From Deferrisoma camini S3R1 (GTDB lineage: Bacteria > Desulfobacterota > Deferrisomatia > Deferrisomatales > Deferrisomataceae), in assembly GCF_000526155.1 (NCBI RefSeq), contig NZ_JAFN01000001.1, positions 2,505,014 to 2,569,013 on the forward strand: a stretch of 64,000 nucleotides of DNA, in the 5' to 3' direction. Position numbers and translations under genes: made by a program. Shown piece after piece: positions 51,081 through 60,372 of the stretch. Position 1 is the first letter of the stretch; every line of letters begins with the position of its first letter. Under the pieces are notes generated by a model. The model saw only the letters and a list, made by a program, of their open reading frames with translations, was not told the DNA's origin and made no database searches.

Positions 51081-52195
51081 ACCATCGAATACTGGGACGA
51101 ACCGGGCTACGGGTGTCGGCCCTGGGGCTGGGGTGCATGCGCCTGCCCACCGTGGGGGGCGACGAGACCCGGATCGACGAGGCCGCGGCCGGGGCGCTGG
51201 TGCGTCGCGCCCTGGAGCTGGGGGTGAACTACCTGGACACGGCCTACCCCTACCACGGCGGCGAGAGCGAGCGGTTCCTGGGCCGGGTCCTGGCAGAGGG
51301 CTTGCGGGACCGGGTGCTTCTGGCCGACAAGATGCCGCCTTGGTTCGTGAACGAGCCGGCCGACCTGGAGCGGATCTTCGGGGAGCAGTTGGACCGGCTG
51401 CGCACCGACCGGATCGACCTGTACCTGCTCCACAGCCTGAACCGCCGGTTCTGGAAGCGGTTCCGGGAGCTCGGCGCGCTGGAGTTCCTGGAGCGCAAGC
51501 GCCGCGAGGGCCGGGTCCGGTTCGTGGGGTTCTCGTTCCACGACCGGCTCCCCGTGTTCCGCGAAATCGTAGACGCCTACGACTGGGACTTCTGCCAGGT
51601 GCAGTACAACTACATGGACGAGGAGGTCCAGGCCGGCACCGAGGGGCTCCGGTACGCCGCCCACAAGGGGCTCGGGGTCGTGGTGATGGAGCCCCTGCGC
51701 GGCGGCCGGCTGGCCCGGGCCGAGGGGCGGGGGTTGTCGGAGATCTGGCAGGGCACCGATCCCGCGGCCGCGGCCCTGCGATGGGTGTGGAGCCACCCCG
51801 AGGTCTCGGTGGTGCTGAGCGGCATGGGCCGGGTGGCCGAGCTCGTGGCCAACGCCCGGGCGGCCGACCGTTCGGCCGAACCGCTGGGGCCCGATCTGGA
51901 AGAACGGATCCGCCGGGCCCGGGAGTGGTACCGCCAGCGGGTGCGGGTGCCGTGCACCTACTGCCAGTACTGCCTGCCGTGCCCGGAAGGGGTGAACATC
52001 CCCCGCGTCTTCGAGCTGGTGAACGACGCGAACATGTTCGAGGACTGGTCGGCCGTGCGGCGGCGGTACCAACGGTTCACACCTGCGGACGAGCGGGCCG
52101 ACAACTGCGTGGCCTGTGGGGCGTGCGAGGAGGTCTGCCCCCAGGGGATCTCGATCATCCAGGAGCTACAGAAGGCCCACGAAGAGCTCGGATGA
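51077..52195 (+). CDS. Aldo/keto reductase with C-terminal ferredoxin domain
   Basis: The 372-residue protein has an aldo/keto reductase barrel (LGRTGLRVSALGLGCMRLP; catalytic Asp and Tyr in DTAYPYHGGE, Lys in LADKM, His in LLHSL). The C-terminal part has two cysteine clusters, CTYCQYCLPCPEGV and CVACGACEEVCPQGI, for iron-sulfur centres. Such fused enzymes are common in anaerobes and may couple NAD(P)H to ferredoxin; the substrate is unknown. GTG start with GGAGGA upstream. Confidence 0.9.
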   Translation: MNHRILGRTGLRVSALGLGCMRLPTVGGDETRIDEAAAGALVRRALELGVNYLDTAYPYHGGESERFLGRVLAEGLRDRVLLADKMPPWFVNEPADLERIFGEQLDRLRTDRIDLYLLHSLNRRFWKRFRELGALEFLERKRREGRVRFVGFSFHDRLPVFREIVDAYDWDFCQVQYNYMDEEVQAGTEGLRYAAHKGLGVVVMEPLRGGRLARAEGRGLSEIWQGTDPAAAALRWVWSHPEVSVVLSGMGRVAELVANARAADRSAEPLGPDLEERIRRAREWYRQRVRVPCTYCQYCLPCPEGVNIPRVFELVNDANMFEDWSAVRRRYQRFTPADERADNCVACGACEEVCPQGISIIQELQKAHEELG

Positions 52196-52284
52196 GCCTC
52201 GCCATCGCCGGAGGGGTAGGGGCGAGTGGCGCGCGAACCGCACTCGCCCTCGCCGGGACCGGCCACCCCTACGTCGGCCGTGCC

Positions 52285-52552
52285 TCATACCGAGTTGTAT
52301 TCAAAACTATTGGCCCCCTGCCCGGAGGGGCAAGGGGCCTGTCGGAGAGCCGGGCGCGGCTCCCTAGCTCGCCGCGCAGCGCCTCTGACGCTCGGACCGC
52401 GAAAGGGTTCGGATTCCACTGAGCTGCCATGAAACCAGCTCTTCGGTCCTGTGCCTGCGCGGCGAATCTCAAGCCTGGCTTCGCGCCCGGCCGGAGGCAG
52501 ATCCCTTGCCCCGCCCCCGGATCCGTATGCGATGGATGGCAACTTGGTATCA
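52285..52552. repeat. Nested palindromic repeat, copy 9
   Basis: The outer arms CATACCGAGTTG (near 52286) and CAACTTGGTATCAG (ending 52552) enclose a full 186-bp copy (52327-52512) with ends GGGGCAAGGGGCCTGTC / GGCAGATCCCTTGCCCC. The outer right arm touches the stop codon of the chemoreceptor gene. It fills the gap between two convergent genes. Confidence 0.85.
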
Positions 52553-54076
52553 GGCGACCCGGAAGCGGGAGGTGAGTTCCCGCATGTCCTCGGCCCGTGA
52601 GGCCACACTCTCGGCCGTCGCCGCCACCTCCGAACTGGCTCCCATGGCCTGGGCCACCCCCTTGGCGATCTCGTCCATGTTGACGGCCATCTCCTGGATC
52701 GTGGCCGACAGCTGCTCGGTGGCCGCGGCGATCTGCTCGGCCTGCTCGGCCGCGTGAACCACTGCGCTCTCTATCTCGTGGATCGAACGGCCGGCCCTCT
52801 CCCCGAGTTCCCTGCCCCGGGCCACGGTGTCCATCCCCTCGTCGATGGCATCGACGGCCCGCTGACTCTCTTGCTGAATCCGAGCGATGGTGGCGGCGAT
52901 CTCCTGCGTGGCTTTCACGGTCTTTCCAGCGAGCTCCCGGACCTCTGCGGCCACCACCGCGAACCCCTTGCCGTGGTCCCCCGCCCGAGCCGCCTCGATC
53001 GCCGCGTTCAACGCCAGCAGGTTGGTCTGGTCCGCGATCTCCTGGATGAGACGGACGATATTGCCGATCCTACGGGTCTCCTCGCCCAGCGTTCGCACGG
53101 TGGAGGCCGCGTGCTCGACCACGCGGGCGATCTCGTTCATGGCTCCGACCGTCTCGCCGATCACCTCGCCTCCCTGCGTCGCGGAGTTCCGGGCGCCTTC
53201 GGTGGCCTCGCTGACCAGCCGGGCATTTCGAGCCACCTCCTCAACGGTCGTCCGCATCTCCTGGGCTCCCCCCGCCACCTCGCGAGACTGGGCCGAGATC
53301 TCTTCGGTGCTGGAGGCGATGTGACTCGTGGTGGCCAGCAGCTCCTCCGATATCGACGCGAGTTCCTGGCTCCCCTCCGAGGCTTGGACCACCAAGGTCC
53401 TGAGGGTCTCGATCATGGCGTTGGCCGAAGCCGCCACCTCGGCGATCTCGTCGTCGTCCCCGCCCACATCGAGCCTCACGGTCACATCCCGTTCCGCCAC
53501 CCGTTGCAGCCTGTCCGCCACGTAGCGCAACGGCGCTGCCACCTTGACGAGCAGGGTCCGCCACACCACGCCCACGGCCGCCAGAATCGACAGCGTCACG
53601 ACCGAAAGCGCCACCAGAAACCAGGTGACCTTGGCCCTGCTGAACCTCTCGGCCGCGAACACCGCCTCGTTCGTCAGGCCGAAGTACCTCTCGCTGTCAT
53701 CCACGAGCCGCGCTCGGAGGGAGGGGTCCGAGCGAGCCCGCAGCACGGTTTGCCGAAGCCGTTTCCAAGCTTCTCGGACCGCCATCATCTTCTGCCGGTA
53801 TTCGGAATCCGTGGCGCGAGGGAGCTGCAGTTCCTCGTCCCCCTCGACCAGGCCCGCCACCAGGCGATCCAGTTTGGCCATGAGCTTGTCGTTCGGCCGG
53901 CCCGCGAGCTCCAGCTTCACGAGGCGCTGGGTGGCTCCGCGCACAATGCCCGTGTGGTTCACCACCCGGCCGTCGTACTCCATGCTTCGCACCTGCCGGT
54001 AGGCGCCCCCCGCTCCCAAGACCACCGCCACGACGACTACCCCCATCGACAAGCTCATGCGGGTCGCGATGTTCAC
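52550..54076 (-). CDS. Methyl-accepting chemotaxis protein
   Basis: The 508-residue receptor has two membrane segments (about 12-30 and 187-207) around a periplasmic four-helix-type sensor of about 155 residues, then a HAMP domain and the long coiled-coil signalling domain with the highly conserved tip [21 protein letters not shown] and [15 protein letters not shown]. The ligand is unknown. I took GTG 54076, seven bases after GAGG. A sigma-28 promoter lies upstream, linking it with motility genes outside the window. Confidence 0.92.
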   Translation of the reverse strand: MNIATRMSLSMGVVVVAVVLGAGGAYRQVRSMEYDGRVVNHTGIVRGATQRLVKLELAGRPNDKLMAKLDRLVAGLVEGDEELQLPRATDSEYRQKMMAVREAWKRLRQTVLRARSDPSLRARLVDDSERYFGLTNEAVFAAERFSRAKVTWFLVALSVVTLSILAAVGVVWRTLLVKVAAPLRYVADRLQRVAERDVTVRLDVGGDDDEIAEVAASANAMIETLRTLVVQASEGSQELASISEELLATTSHIASSTEEISAQSREVAGGAQEMRTTVEEVARNARLVSEATEGARNSATQGGEVIGETVGAMNEIARVVEHAASTVRTLGEETRRIGNIVRLIQEIADQTNLLALNAAIEAARAGDHGKGFAVVAAEVRELAGKTVKATQEIAATIARIQQESQRAVDAIDEGMDTVARGRELGERAGRSIHEIESAVVHAAEQAEQIAAATEQLSATIQEMAVNMDEIAKGVAQAMGASSEVAATAESVASRAEDMRELTSRFRVA

Positions 54077-54219
54077 AGCCACACCTCTTTTCTGTGGGTC
54101 CATCCACGGGACAAGCCCATCAGGCTTCCGACGCCCGGGTCGGACGCCGAGTTTCGGCGCAGTCGGAAAAACCGGCACCGGCCCCCGGTCGGCCCTGTAC
54201 CCGGTGCCGACCTTGAAGA

Positions 54220-54246
54220 CTATCGACTTTTGACGAAAAAACTTTA
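54220..54246 (-). promoter_or_regulatory. Sigma-28 (FliA) promoter of the chemoreceptor gene
   Basis: On the minus strand TAAAGTTT (54239-54246), exactly 11 bases, GTCGATAG (54220-54227) matches the flagellar sigma-28 consensus TAAAGTTT-N11-GCCGATAA at 14 of 16 positions. The start would be near 54213, with a leader of about 137 bases. The rest of 54077-54400 has no feature I recognise. Confidence 0.8.
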
Positions 54247-54400
54247 AGACCCGTCTCGCAAAGGTTTTCGACCGAGCGAGGCGATGGGGGGGCCGATTCC
54301 GGGAGCATCGGAGCAAAAGCGGTGCTGTCGACTCGGAGCTTGGGGGGCTCTCGGCGGCAACGCCCCCCTCGCGCGCGGGAAACCGCTCCCCGGCCGGGGC

Positions 54401-55075
54401 TCACCTCAGCAGCCGGGCGATCGCGTCGTCGATGTCCGAGGGGGCCACGCCGGCGTCGTGGAACAGGGAACCCCAGGTCGCCTCGCCCGCCCGCACCTTT
54501 TTCAAGAACCCCACCGGCTCCTTCCCCGTGAGGCGACCCAGCACGCTCGCGGCCACGGTCTCGGCGTCCGAGGCGCCTGCCGCCCGCAGGGCAGCGATCT
54601 GGTCCCGGGGCACGCCCATTCGGGTCGCAAGGGTCTCGTCCACCACGGCAGGGGCCGGGTCCTGGCCGGCCCTCACCAACTCTCCCACCCTCCCCCCGAC
54701 CCGGGCCGGGTCGTACCCCAGTCGCTCCAGGGCCCGGGCCCAGGAGCCGGCCTGGCCGTGGGCCGTGAGCAGGTCGTCGGCCCGCAGCCCGGTGCGCGCG
54801 GCCAGGCCGTGGGCGGCCCACAGGGCCTCGGGCGCGGTCCCGGTCATGAGCGAGCGCACCACCGTGCCCTTGGACACCCCGAACGCGGCCGCCAGCAGGG
54901 AGTTGCGCGAGGTGGCCAGCACGTAGGTGTCGGCCGCCGCCGGCCGGGCCGGATCGAAGCTCCGGTCCCGGAAGCAGTGGCAGCTCACCGTGGACGCGGC
55001 CCACGCAAAAGGGGCCCCCACCAGCCCCAGCCCGATCACGACCCCGACCAAGACGCTGCGAAACGAAACGAACAT
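54401..55075 (-). CDS. Secreted or membrane-anchored protein of unknown function
   Basis: The 224-residue protein begins with a hydrophobic signal or anchor (FVSFRSVLVGVVIGLGLVG, possible cleavage after FAWA), then VSCHCFRDRSF with a Cys-x-Cys pair, and a helical, alanine-rich remainder containing two look-alike stretches (GVSKGTVVRSLMTG and GVAPSDIDDAIARLL). I recognise no family. Upstream lies a short copy of the outer repeat. Confidence 0.65.
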   Translation of the reverse strand: MFVSFRSVLVGVVIGLGLVGAPFAWAASTVSCHCFRDRSFDPARPAAADTYVLATSRNSLLAAAFGVSKGTVVRSLMTGTAPEALWAAHGLAARTGLRADDLLTAHGQAGSWARALERLGYDPARVGGRVGELVRAGQDPAPAVVDETLATRMGVPRDQIAALRAAGASDAETVAASVLGRLTGKEPVGFLKKVRAGEATWGSLFHDAGVAPSDIDDAIARLLR

Positions 55076-55094
55076 CGCGCACCTCCTGCACTGA

Positions 55095-55189
55095 ATACCA
55101 AGTTGCGTTCAAAGCCATCAGACCCCTGAGCCGGCGGGGCAAGGGGCCTGGTTCCCCGTATGGATCTTGGTTTGAACGCAACTTGGAAT
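55095..55189. repeat. Outer-type inverted repeat without the inner element
   Basis: ATACCAAGTTGCGTTCAAA (55095-55113) and TTTGAACGCAACTTGGAAT (55171-55189) are inverted repeats matching at 18 of 19. The same arms, less well kept, surround copies 3 and 9. Between them only GGGGCAAGGGGCCTGG of the inner family remains. The rest of the gap up to 55456 shows nothing clear. Confidence 0.8.
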
Positions 55190-55456
55190 GAAACGGGCCA
55201 ACGGCCCGGTCGCGGGAACGGCTCCAGGTTACTCGACCCGCCGCCCGGGGGCCATGACCGGGATCAAGGGTGGGTTCGGCTGGGAAGGTCTCTCATCGTT
55301 TTCTAATACGCGACTAATGCCTTCCTAAAGTTGAGGTGACATCTTGAGGGGCCGGTTCTTTTTTCGCGGGATTCCGGCAGTGGCGACGTGGGGTTGCCGG
55401 GCCGCCCGCCGCTCTCCTTATTCCCGGGTCTGGTGTGGACATCTGAGGAGGACGTC

Positions 55457-56431
55457 ATGATCCAAGCCGAGAACCTCACCAAGTACTACGGGGATGTGCG
55501 CGCCCTGGACGGCGTGTCGTTCCACGTGGAGCGGGGTGAGATCGTGGGGCTCCTGGGGCCGAACGGCGCCGGGAAGACCACGGCCATGAAGATTCTCACC
55601 TGCTTCATGCCCCCCACCTCGGGAACGGCGCGGGTGGCCGGGCACGACATCTTCGAGCAGCCGCTCCAGGTCAAGCGCAACGTGGGGTACCTGCCCGAGG
55701 AGCCCCCGGTCTACCCGGAGCTCACGGTCCAGGAGTACCTGTCGTACGCCGGCCGGCTCAAAGGGCTCGGGGGTGCGAACCTCAAGCGGGCCATGGGCCT
55801 GGCCATGGAGAAGTGCGGGGTGGACCACGTGGCCCGGCGCCTGATCGGAAACCTTTCGAAGGGGTACCGCCAGCGGGTGGGCCTGGCCCAGGCTCTCCTG
55901 CACAACCCGCCGGTCCTGATCCTGGACGAGCCCACCGTGGGGCTCGACCCGGTGCAGATCCTGGAGATCCGGGCTCTCATCAAAGACCTGGCCCAGGAGC
56001 ACACCGTGATCCTCTCGACCCACATCATGCAGGAGGTCGAGGCGGTGTGCGGCCGGGTCATCATCATCAACGAGGGCCGGATCGTGGCCGTGGACACGGC
56101 CGACAACCTGCGCACCCAGATGGGCACGAGCCGCAGGATCCTGATGCGGGTGGCCCGGCCCGGTCAGGACCTGGTGCAGAAGCTCATGGCCCTGGACGGG
56201 GTGTTGGACGTGGAGGCCGAGGACGACGGCCGTGTGCGCATCGAGAGCCAGCTCGACCGGGACGTGCGCGAGGACGTGGCCCGGGTGGCGGTGGAGAGCG
56301 GCGCCGGCCTGCTCGAGCTGACCGGGGTGGCCGTGAGCCTGGAGGAGGTGTTCCTGAAACTCACCACTGAGGACGTTCCGGCCGCCCTTGCGGACGAGGC
56401 GGCCCCCAGCGCGGCGGAGGGAACGGCATGA
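55457..56431 (+). CDS. ABC transporter ATP-binding protein (GldA-like)
   Basis: The 324-residue ATPase has Walker A GPNGAGKT, a YLPEEPPVYPELTV Q-loop region, a modified signature NLSKGYRQR (Ser-Lys-Gly instead of Ser-Gly-Gly), and Walker B VLILDEPTVGLDP, then a C-terminal DUF4162-like domain. It starts the module ATPase-permease-GldG-DUF4340, which in many non-gliding bacteria has an unknown export role. GAGGAGGA precedes the ATG. Confidence 0.88.
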   Translation: MIQAENLTKYYGDVRALDGVSFHVERGEIVGLLGPNGAGKTTAMKILTCFMPPTSGTARVAGHDIFEQPLQVKRNVGYLPEEPPVYPELTVQEYLSYAGRLKGLGGANLKRAMGLAMEKCGVDHVARRLIGNLSKGYRQRVGLAQALLHNPPVLILDEPTVGLDPVQILEIRALIKDLAQEHTVILSTHIMQEVEAVCGRVIIINEGRIVAVDTADNLRTQMGTSRRILMRVARPGQDLVQKLMALDGVLDVEAEDDGRVRIESQLDRDVREDVARVAVESGAGLLELTGVAVSLEEVFLKLTTEDVPAALADEAAPSAAEGTA

Positions 56432-57192
56432 GCCGGGTGCTGACGATTGCGGGTAAGGAACTTCGAACGTACCTGGTCTCGCCCATGGCCTGGGTGGTGG
56501 CCACGGTGTTCCTGGGGATCAGCGGGCTTCTGTTCTACAACATCATCACCTGGTACAGCATGCAGAGCTTCCAGCTCATGCGCATGCCCCAGATGGGCGG
56601 GCACGTGAACGTGAACCGCATGGTGTTCCAGCCCACCTTCCAGAACATGGCCGTGACGCTCCTTCTGCTGGTGCCCATCGTCACGATGCGGCTGCTGGCC
56701 GAGGAGAAGCGCAATCGCACGGCCCAGCTCCTGTTCACCTCGCCGGTGCGGCTGGGCGAGATCGTGGCCGGCAAGTTCCTGGCCGCGGTGGCCCTGCTGG
56801 GGGGCATGCTGCTCCTCACCGTGTACATGCCGCTCCTGGTCTGGGCCTACGGCACCATGGACTGGGGCCCGATCTTCTCGGGGTACCTCGGCATGCTGCT
56901 CCTGATCGGCGCGTTCGTGGCCATGGGTCTGTTCGCGTCGAGCCTGACCGAGAACCAGATCATCGCGGCGGTGCTCACCTTCGGCATCCTGCTGGTCTTC
57001 TGGCTCCTGGGCTGGGCGGCCGAGCTGGGCGGAGACTTCGCCAAGGTGTTCGAGCACCTGTCGATCATCACCCATCTCGAAGGGTTCCTGAAGGGGGTGG
57101 TCGAGGTGAAGGACGTGGTCTACTACGTCTCGGTGGCGGCCTTCGGGCTGTTCCTGACCCACCGGGTTCTCGAGTCGAACCGCTGGAGGTGA
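56428..57192 (+). CDS. ABC-2 type permease (GldF-like)
   Basis: The 254-residue protein has six membrane segments and family features (GKELRTYLVSPMAWVVATVFL, RLLAEEKRNRTAQLLFTSPV). It overlaps the ATPase gene by four bases and precedes the GldG-like gene by three. Together they form a membrane complex for an unknown substrate. Confidence 0.88.
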   Translation: MSRVLTIAGKELRTYLVSPMAWVVATVFLGISGLLFYNIITWYSMQSFQLMRMPQMGGHVNVNRMVFQPTFQNMAVTLLLLVPIVTMRLLAEEKRNRTAQLLFTSPVRLGEIVAGKFLAAVALLGGMLLLTVYMPLLVWAYGTMDWGPIFSGYLGMLLLIGAFVAMGLFASSLTENQIIAAVLTFGILLVFWLLGWAAELGGDFAKVFEHLSIITHLEGFLKGVVEVKDVVYYVSVAAFGLFLTHRVLESNRWR

Positions 57193-57195
57193 GCC

Positions 57196-58749
57196 ATGGC
57201 AACCGAGCTTCGCCCCCGGGCGACCATGAAGGTTTCGAGTAAGGTGGCAGGCATCGTCGGCGCGCTGTTCGTGCTGGCGAGCCTGTTCGTGACCGAGTAC
57301 TACCCCACCCAGAAAGCCCTGCTGTGGATCCTGGGCGTGGTGGGCGGGGCGGCGCTGCTCTTTTTCTTCGTGGCCGAGCGGCGCCTGCTGGTACGGGCGC
57401 CCGGAACCCGGGCCGCCCGGCACGGGGCCAACGCCTTGGCCATCACGCTGGCGTTCCTCGGCATCCTGGTGATCGTGAACGTGCTGTCGATCCGGCACAA
57501 CGAGAAGTGGGACCTGACCGCGCAGAAAATCTACACCCTGTCGGACCAGACCCTGAAGGTGCTGAAGGGCCTCGACAAGGACGTGACGGTCACGGCGTTC
57601 TTCTCGGACGGCTCCGAGGAGCGGGCCAAGATCAAGGACCTGCTCGACCGGTACGCGGATGAGACACCGCGGCTGAAGGTGAAGTACGTGGACCCGGACA
57701 AGAACCCGGCCCTGGCCCACCAGTACGGGATCCGCCAGTACGGCACCACGGTGTTCGAGGCCGGCTCCAACACCCACCGGATCACCGAGGTCAGCGAGGA
57801 GGCCCTCACGAACGCCCTGGTCAAGGTGACCCGCGAGGGCAAGAAGACGATCTACTTCCTCACGGGCCACGGCGAGCACTCCATCCAAGACACCCAGCGC
57901 TCCGGTTACCGCGAAGCCAAGAAGGCCCTGGAGGACCAGGGGTTCGCGGTCAAGGAGCTGCTCCTCCTGAAGGAGGGCGAGGTGCCCAAGGACTGCGACG
58001 TGCTAGTGGTGGCCGGGCCCACCAAGCCGTTCCTCGACAAGGAGATCGAGGCGATCCGCACGTACCTGGACGGCGGCGGCAAGGTGATGGTGCTGCTGGA
58101 TCCTCAGGTGGAGACCGGTCTCGAGCCCCTGCTCGAGGCCTGGGGCGCCAAGCTCCGGGACGACGTGGTCATCGACACCATGAGCCGGCTGTTCGGCGGC
58201 TCCTACACCACGCCGATCGTCACCGAGTACCCCAACCACGAGATCACCCGGGAATTCCGGCTGGCCACGTTTCTGCCGATGGCCCGGAGCGTCGACCGGG
58301 CCAAGAGCCTGCCCGAAGGGGTTCGGTTCCAGCCGATCGCCCGGACCTCGAGCCAGGCGTGGGGCGAGACCGACCTGTCGAACCCCAAGGCCTCGTTCGA
58401 TCCGGGCCAGGACTACCGGGGCCCGCTCACGCTGGCCGCGCTGCTCGAAAAGACCCAGGGCAAGGGAGACGACAAGACCGAGTCCCAGCTGCTCATCGTG
58501 GGCGACTCGGACTTCGCGGACAACACCTACTTCAACTTCTCCGGCAACGGGGACCTGTTCCAGAACATGGTCAGCTACCTGGCCAAGGAGGAGGACCTGA
58601 TCTCGATCCGGCCCAAGGACACCAAGCCCCAGCCCCTGGTGCTGAGCCGGGCCCAGGCGGCCACCCTGTTCTATGCCAGCGTGGTGGTGGGCCCCGCCGC
58701 CCTGGTGCTGGCCGGCCTGGGAATCTGGTGGCGCCGCCGGAACCTGTAG
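57196..58749 (+). CDS. GldG family protein
   Basis: The 517-residue protein has two N-terminal membrane segments, a large soluble region with the GldG/DUF7088 start WDLTAQKIYTLSDQTLKVLKGL, then ABC-type uncharacterised transport domain blocks (TGHGEHSIQD, DVLVVAGPTKPF, GGKVMVLLDPQ, GDSDFADN), and a final membrane anchor. It would act outside the membrane with the permease. Confidence 0.87.
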   Translation: MATELRPRATMKVSSKVAGIVGALFVLASLFVTEYYPTQKALLWILGVVGGAALLFFFVAERRLLVRAPGTRAARHGANALAITLAFLGILVIVNVLSIRHNEKWDLTAQKIYTLSDQTLKVLKGLDKDVTVTAFFSDGSEERAKIKDLLDRYADETPRLKVKYVDPDKNPALAHQYGIRQYGTTVFEAGSNTHRITEVSEEALTNALVKVTREGKKTIYFLTGHGEHSIQDTQRSGYREAKKALEDQGFAVKELLLLKEGEVPKDCDVLVVAGPTKPFLDKEIEAIRTYLDGGGKVMVLLDPQVETGLEPLLEAWGAKLRDDVVIDTMSRLFGGSYTTPIVTEYPNHEITREFRLATFLPMARSVDRAKSLPEGVRFQPIARTSSQAWGETDLSNPKASFDPGQDYRGPLTLAALLEKTQGKGDDKTESQLLIVGDSDFADNTYFNFSGNGDLFQNMVSYLAKEEDLISIRPKDTKPQPLVLSRAQAATLFYASVVVGPAALVLAGLGIWWRRRNL

Positions 58750-58821
58750 TTCAGGGGGCGAGCGTCGGAAGACGGGCGAACAGAACCAGCCCCCTCTTCC
58801 CTCGGGGGGAGAGGGGGGCTC

Positions 58822-58861
58822 CTAGCCTCCCAGCCTTCTAGCTTTCCAGCTTTCCAGCTGT
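58822..58861. repeat. Tandem octamer array (five units)
   Basis: CTAGCCTC, CCAGCCTT, CTAGCTTT, CCAGCTTT, CCAGCTGT in eight-base phase; the reverse complement of the 22672 array pattern. It ends 14 bases before the DUF4340 gene start. Confidence 0.65.
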
Positions 58862-58875
58862 CGAGGGGATCCGCC

Positions 58876-60249
58876 ATGCGCTTCAAGAGCACCTGGATCG
58901 TGATCGGCATCTTCGCGGCCCTGGCCGCGTACCTCTACTTCGTGGACCAGCCCCGGTACGAGGCGAAGCAGGAGGCCGAGAAGAAGGAGGGCCTGCTGTT
59001 CCCGGACCTGGACACGGACAAGATCACCGAGCTGGTGATCGAGCGGGGCGGCAAGACCGCCCGGGTCAAGAAGGGCGAGGACGACAAGTGGTTCCTGGTC
59101 GAGCCGGTGGAGGACCGGGCCGACGACGGCCGGGTGCGCACCCTGCTGTCGGACCTCAAGAACATGAAGGCCAAGAAGGAGGTGGCCCCGGCCGACGCCG
59201 AGTTGGAGCCGTTCGGCCTGAAGGAGCCCGAGGCCGTGATCCGCACCAAGGGGGCCGAGATCACCCTGGCCGTGGGCGCCAAGAACCCGGTGGGTGACGC
59301 CCGGTTCGTGCGGGTGGACGACGGGCCGGTGCACGTGGTCCAGAACTACGCCCTGTCCGGGTTCCTCAAGGACGTCTCGGACCTGCGCAACAAGGACGTG
59401 CTGGAGTCGTTCTCCTGGACCCGGCTCGAGGGGGTGACCATCCGGCCGGCGGACGGGTCCGTGGTGCGCCTGGTCAAGAAGGACGAGCGCTGGTACCTGG
59501 AGGAGCCGTTCCAGGCCGAGGCCGACCCGGACGAGGCCGACAAGGTCACCGACAAGCTCCGGTGGGCCCGGATCAACCGGTTCCTGGACCCGTCCCAAAA
59601 GGACGCAGACGAGAAGCTGGCCAAGGGGATTCGGGTGGAGCTCAAGCAGGAGGGCCAGGCCGACCCGGTGGTGGTGGAGATGGCCGAGGTGGACGGCCAG
59701 GTCTGGGCCCGCACCGAAGGCCGGAACGCGCTGTTCACGATCAACAAGGACGTGTACCAGGCCTTCCGGGTAGACCCCGAGAAGCTGCGACGCACCAAGC
59801 CGGTGCTCACCAAGGTGTGGAAGGTGAAGAAGCTCGAGCTCGCCATCGACGGCGAGACCCTGCTCTACGAGAAGGACGCCGGCAAGTGGAAGCGCGGCGG
59901 AGCCGAGATCCAGGACGCCGAGCGCCAGAAGCTCGACGCCCTGCTGCGCGCCTTCGAGAACACCCGGGCCGACGAGGTGATCGGATCTCCCGGTGAGGCC
60001 TCCCGGTACGGCCTCGACCAGCCGGCCTACACCGCCACCCTGACCCATACCGGGGACAAGGTCCAGGAGCTGGTGGTCGCGGAGAAGGACGGGAGCGTGT
60101 ACGCCCAGGCCGGGTCCGACGGCCCGGTGTACAAGATGCCCAAGACCTACCTCGACGCGGCCCGCACCCTGCTCGAGGCGGCCAAGGGCACCCAGGAAAA
60201 GGCGACCGCCTCGACCGAGAGCGCCTCGGAAGGGGGCGCAAAGGAGTGA
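58876..60249 (+). CDS. DUF4340 domain protein
   Basis: The 457-residue protein has an N-terminal membrane anchor (STWIVIGIFAALAAYLYFV) and a long, highly charged soluble region with two or more DUF4340 repeats (TARVKKGEDDKWFLVEPVEDRAD, then VVRLVKKDERWYLEEPF). It is the usual fourth member of the Gld-type ABC module. A strong terminator follows. Confidence 0.85.
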   Translation: MRFKSTWIVIGIFAALAAYLYFVDQPRYEAKQEAEKKEGLLFPDLDTDKITELVIERGGKTARVKKGEDDKWFLVEPVEDRADDGRVRTLLSDLKNMKAKKEVAPADAELEPFGLKEPEAVIRTKGAEITLAVGAKNPVGDARFVRVDDGPVHVVQNYALSGFLKDVSDLRNKDVLESFSWTRLEGVTIRPADGSVVRLVKKDERWYLEEPFQAEADPDEADKVTDKLRWARINRFLDPSQKDADEKLAKGIRVELKQEGQADPVVVEMAEVDGQVWARTEGRNALFTINKDVYQAFRVDPEKLRRTKPVLTKVWKVKKLELAIDGETLLYEKDAGKWKRGGAEIQDAERQKLDALLRAFENTRADEVIGSPGEASRYGLDQPAYTATLTHTGDKVQELVVAEKDGSVYAQAGSDGPVYKMPKTYLDAARTLLEAAKGTQEKATASTESASEGGAKE

Positions 60250-60277
60250 CCCCGGGCTTCCCCCCCTCCCTCCTGAA

Positions 60278-60306
60278 GCCCGCCGCGCCCAGCGGCGGGC
60301 GTTTTT
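60278..60306 (+). terminator. Intrinsic terminator of the Gld-type operon
   Basis: GCCCGCCGC, loop GCCCA, GCGGCGGGC, then GTTTTTC: a 9-bp stem with a T-run, 28 bases after the DUF4340 stop. Confidence 0.88.
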
Positions 60307-60307
60307 C

Positions 60308-60338
60308 TTGGAAACGGCCGGCGACGAGCCGGTACAAT
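60308..60338 (+). promoter_or_regulatory. Possible promoter of the Lon-like gene
   Basis: TTGGAA (60308-60313), 19 bases, TACAAT (60333-60338). The -10 box is good, the spacing long. It lies 34 bases before the chosen start. Confidence 0.35.
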
Positions 60339-60372
60339 GGCGGACCGTTTTCGCCACCGAAGGAGCCGACGG

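Noticed and set aside
54077-54246. Cyclic-di-GMP riboswitch in the long leader of the chemoreceptor gene.
   Set aside because: The class I core sequence and stems are not present; the sigma-28 promoter explains the region.
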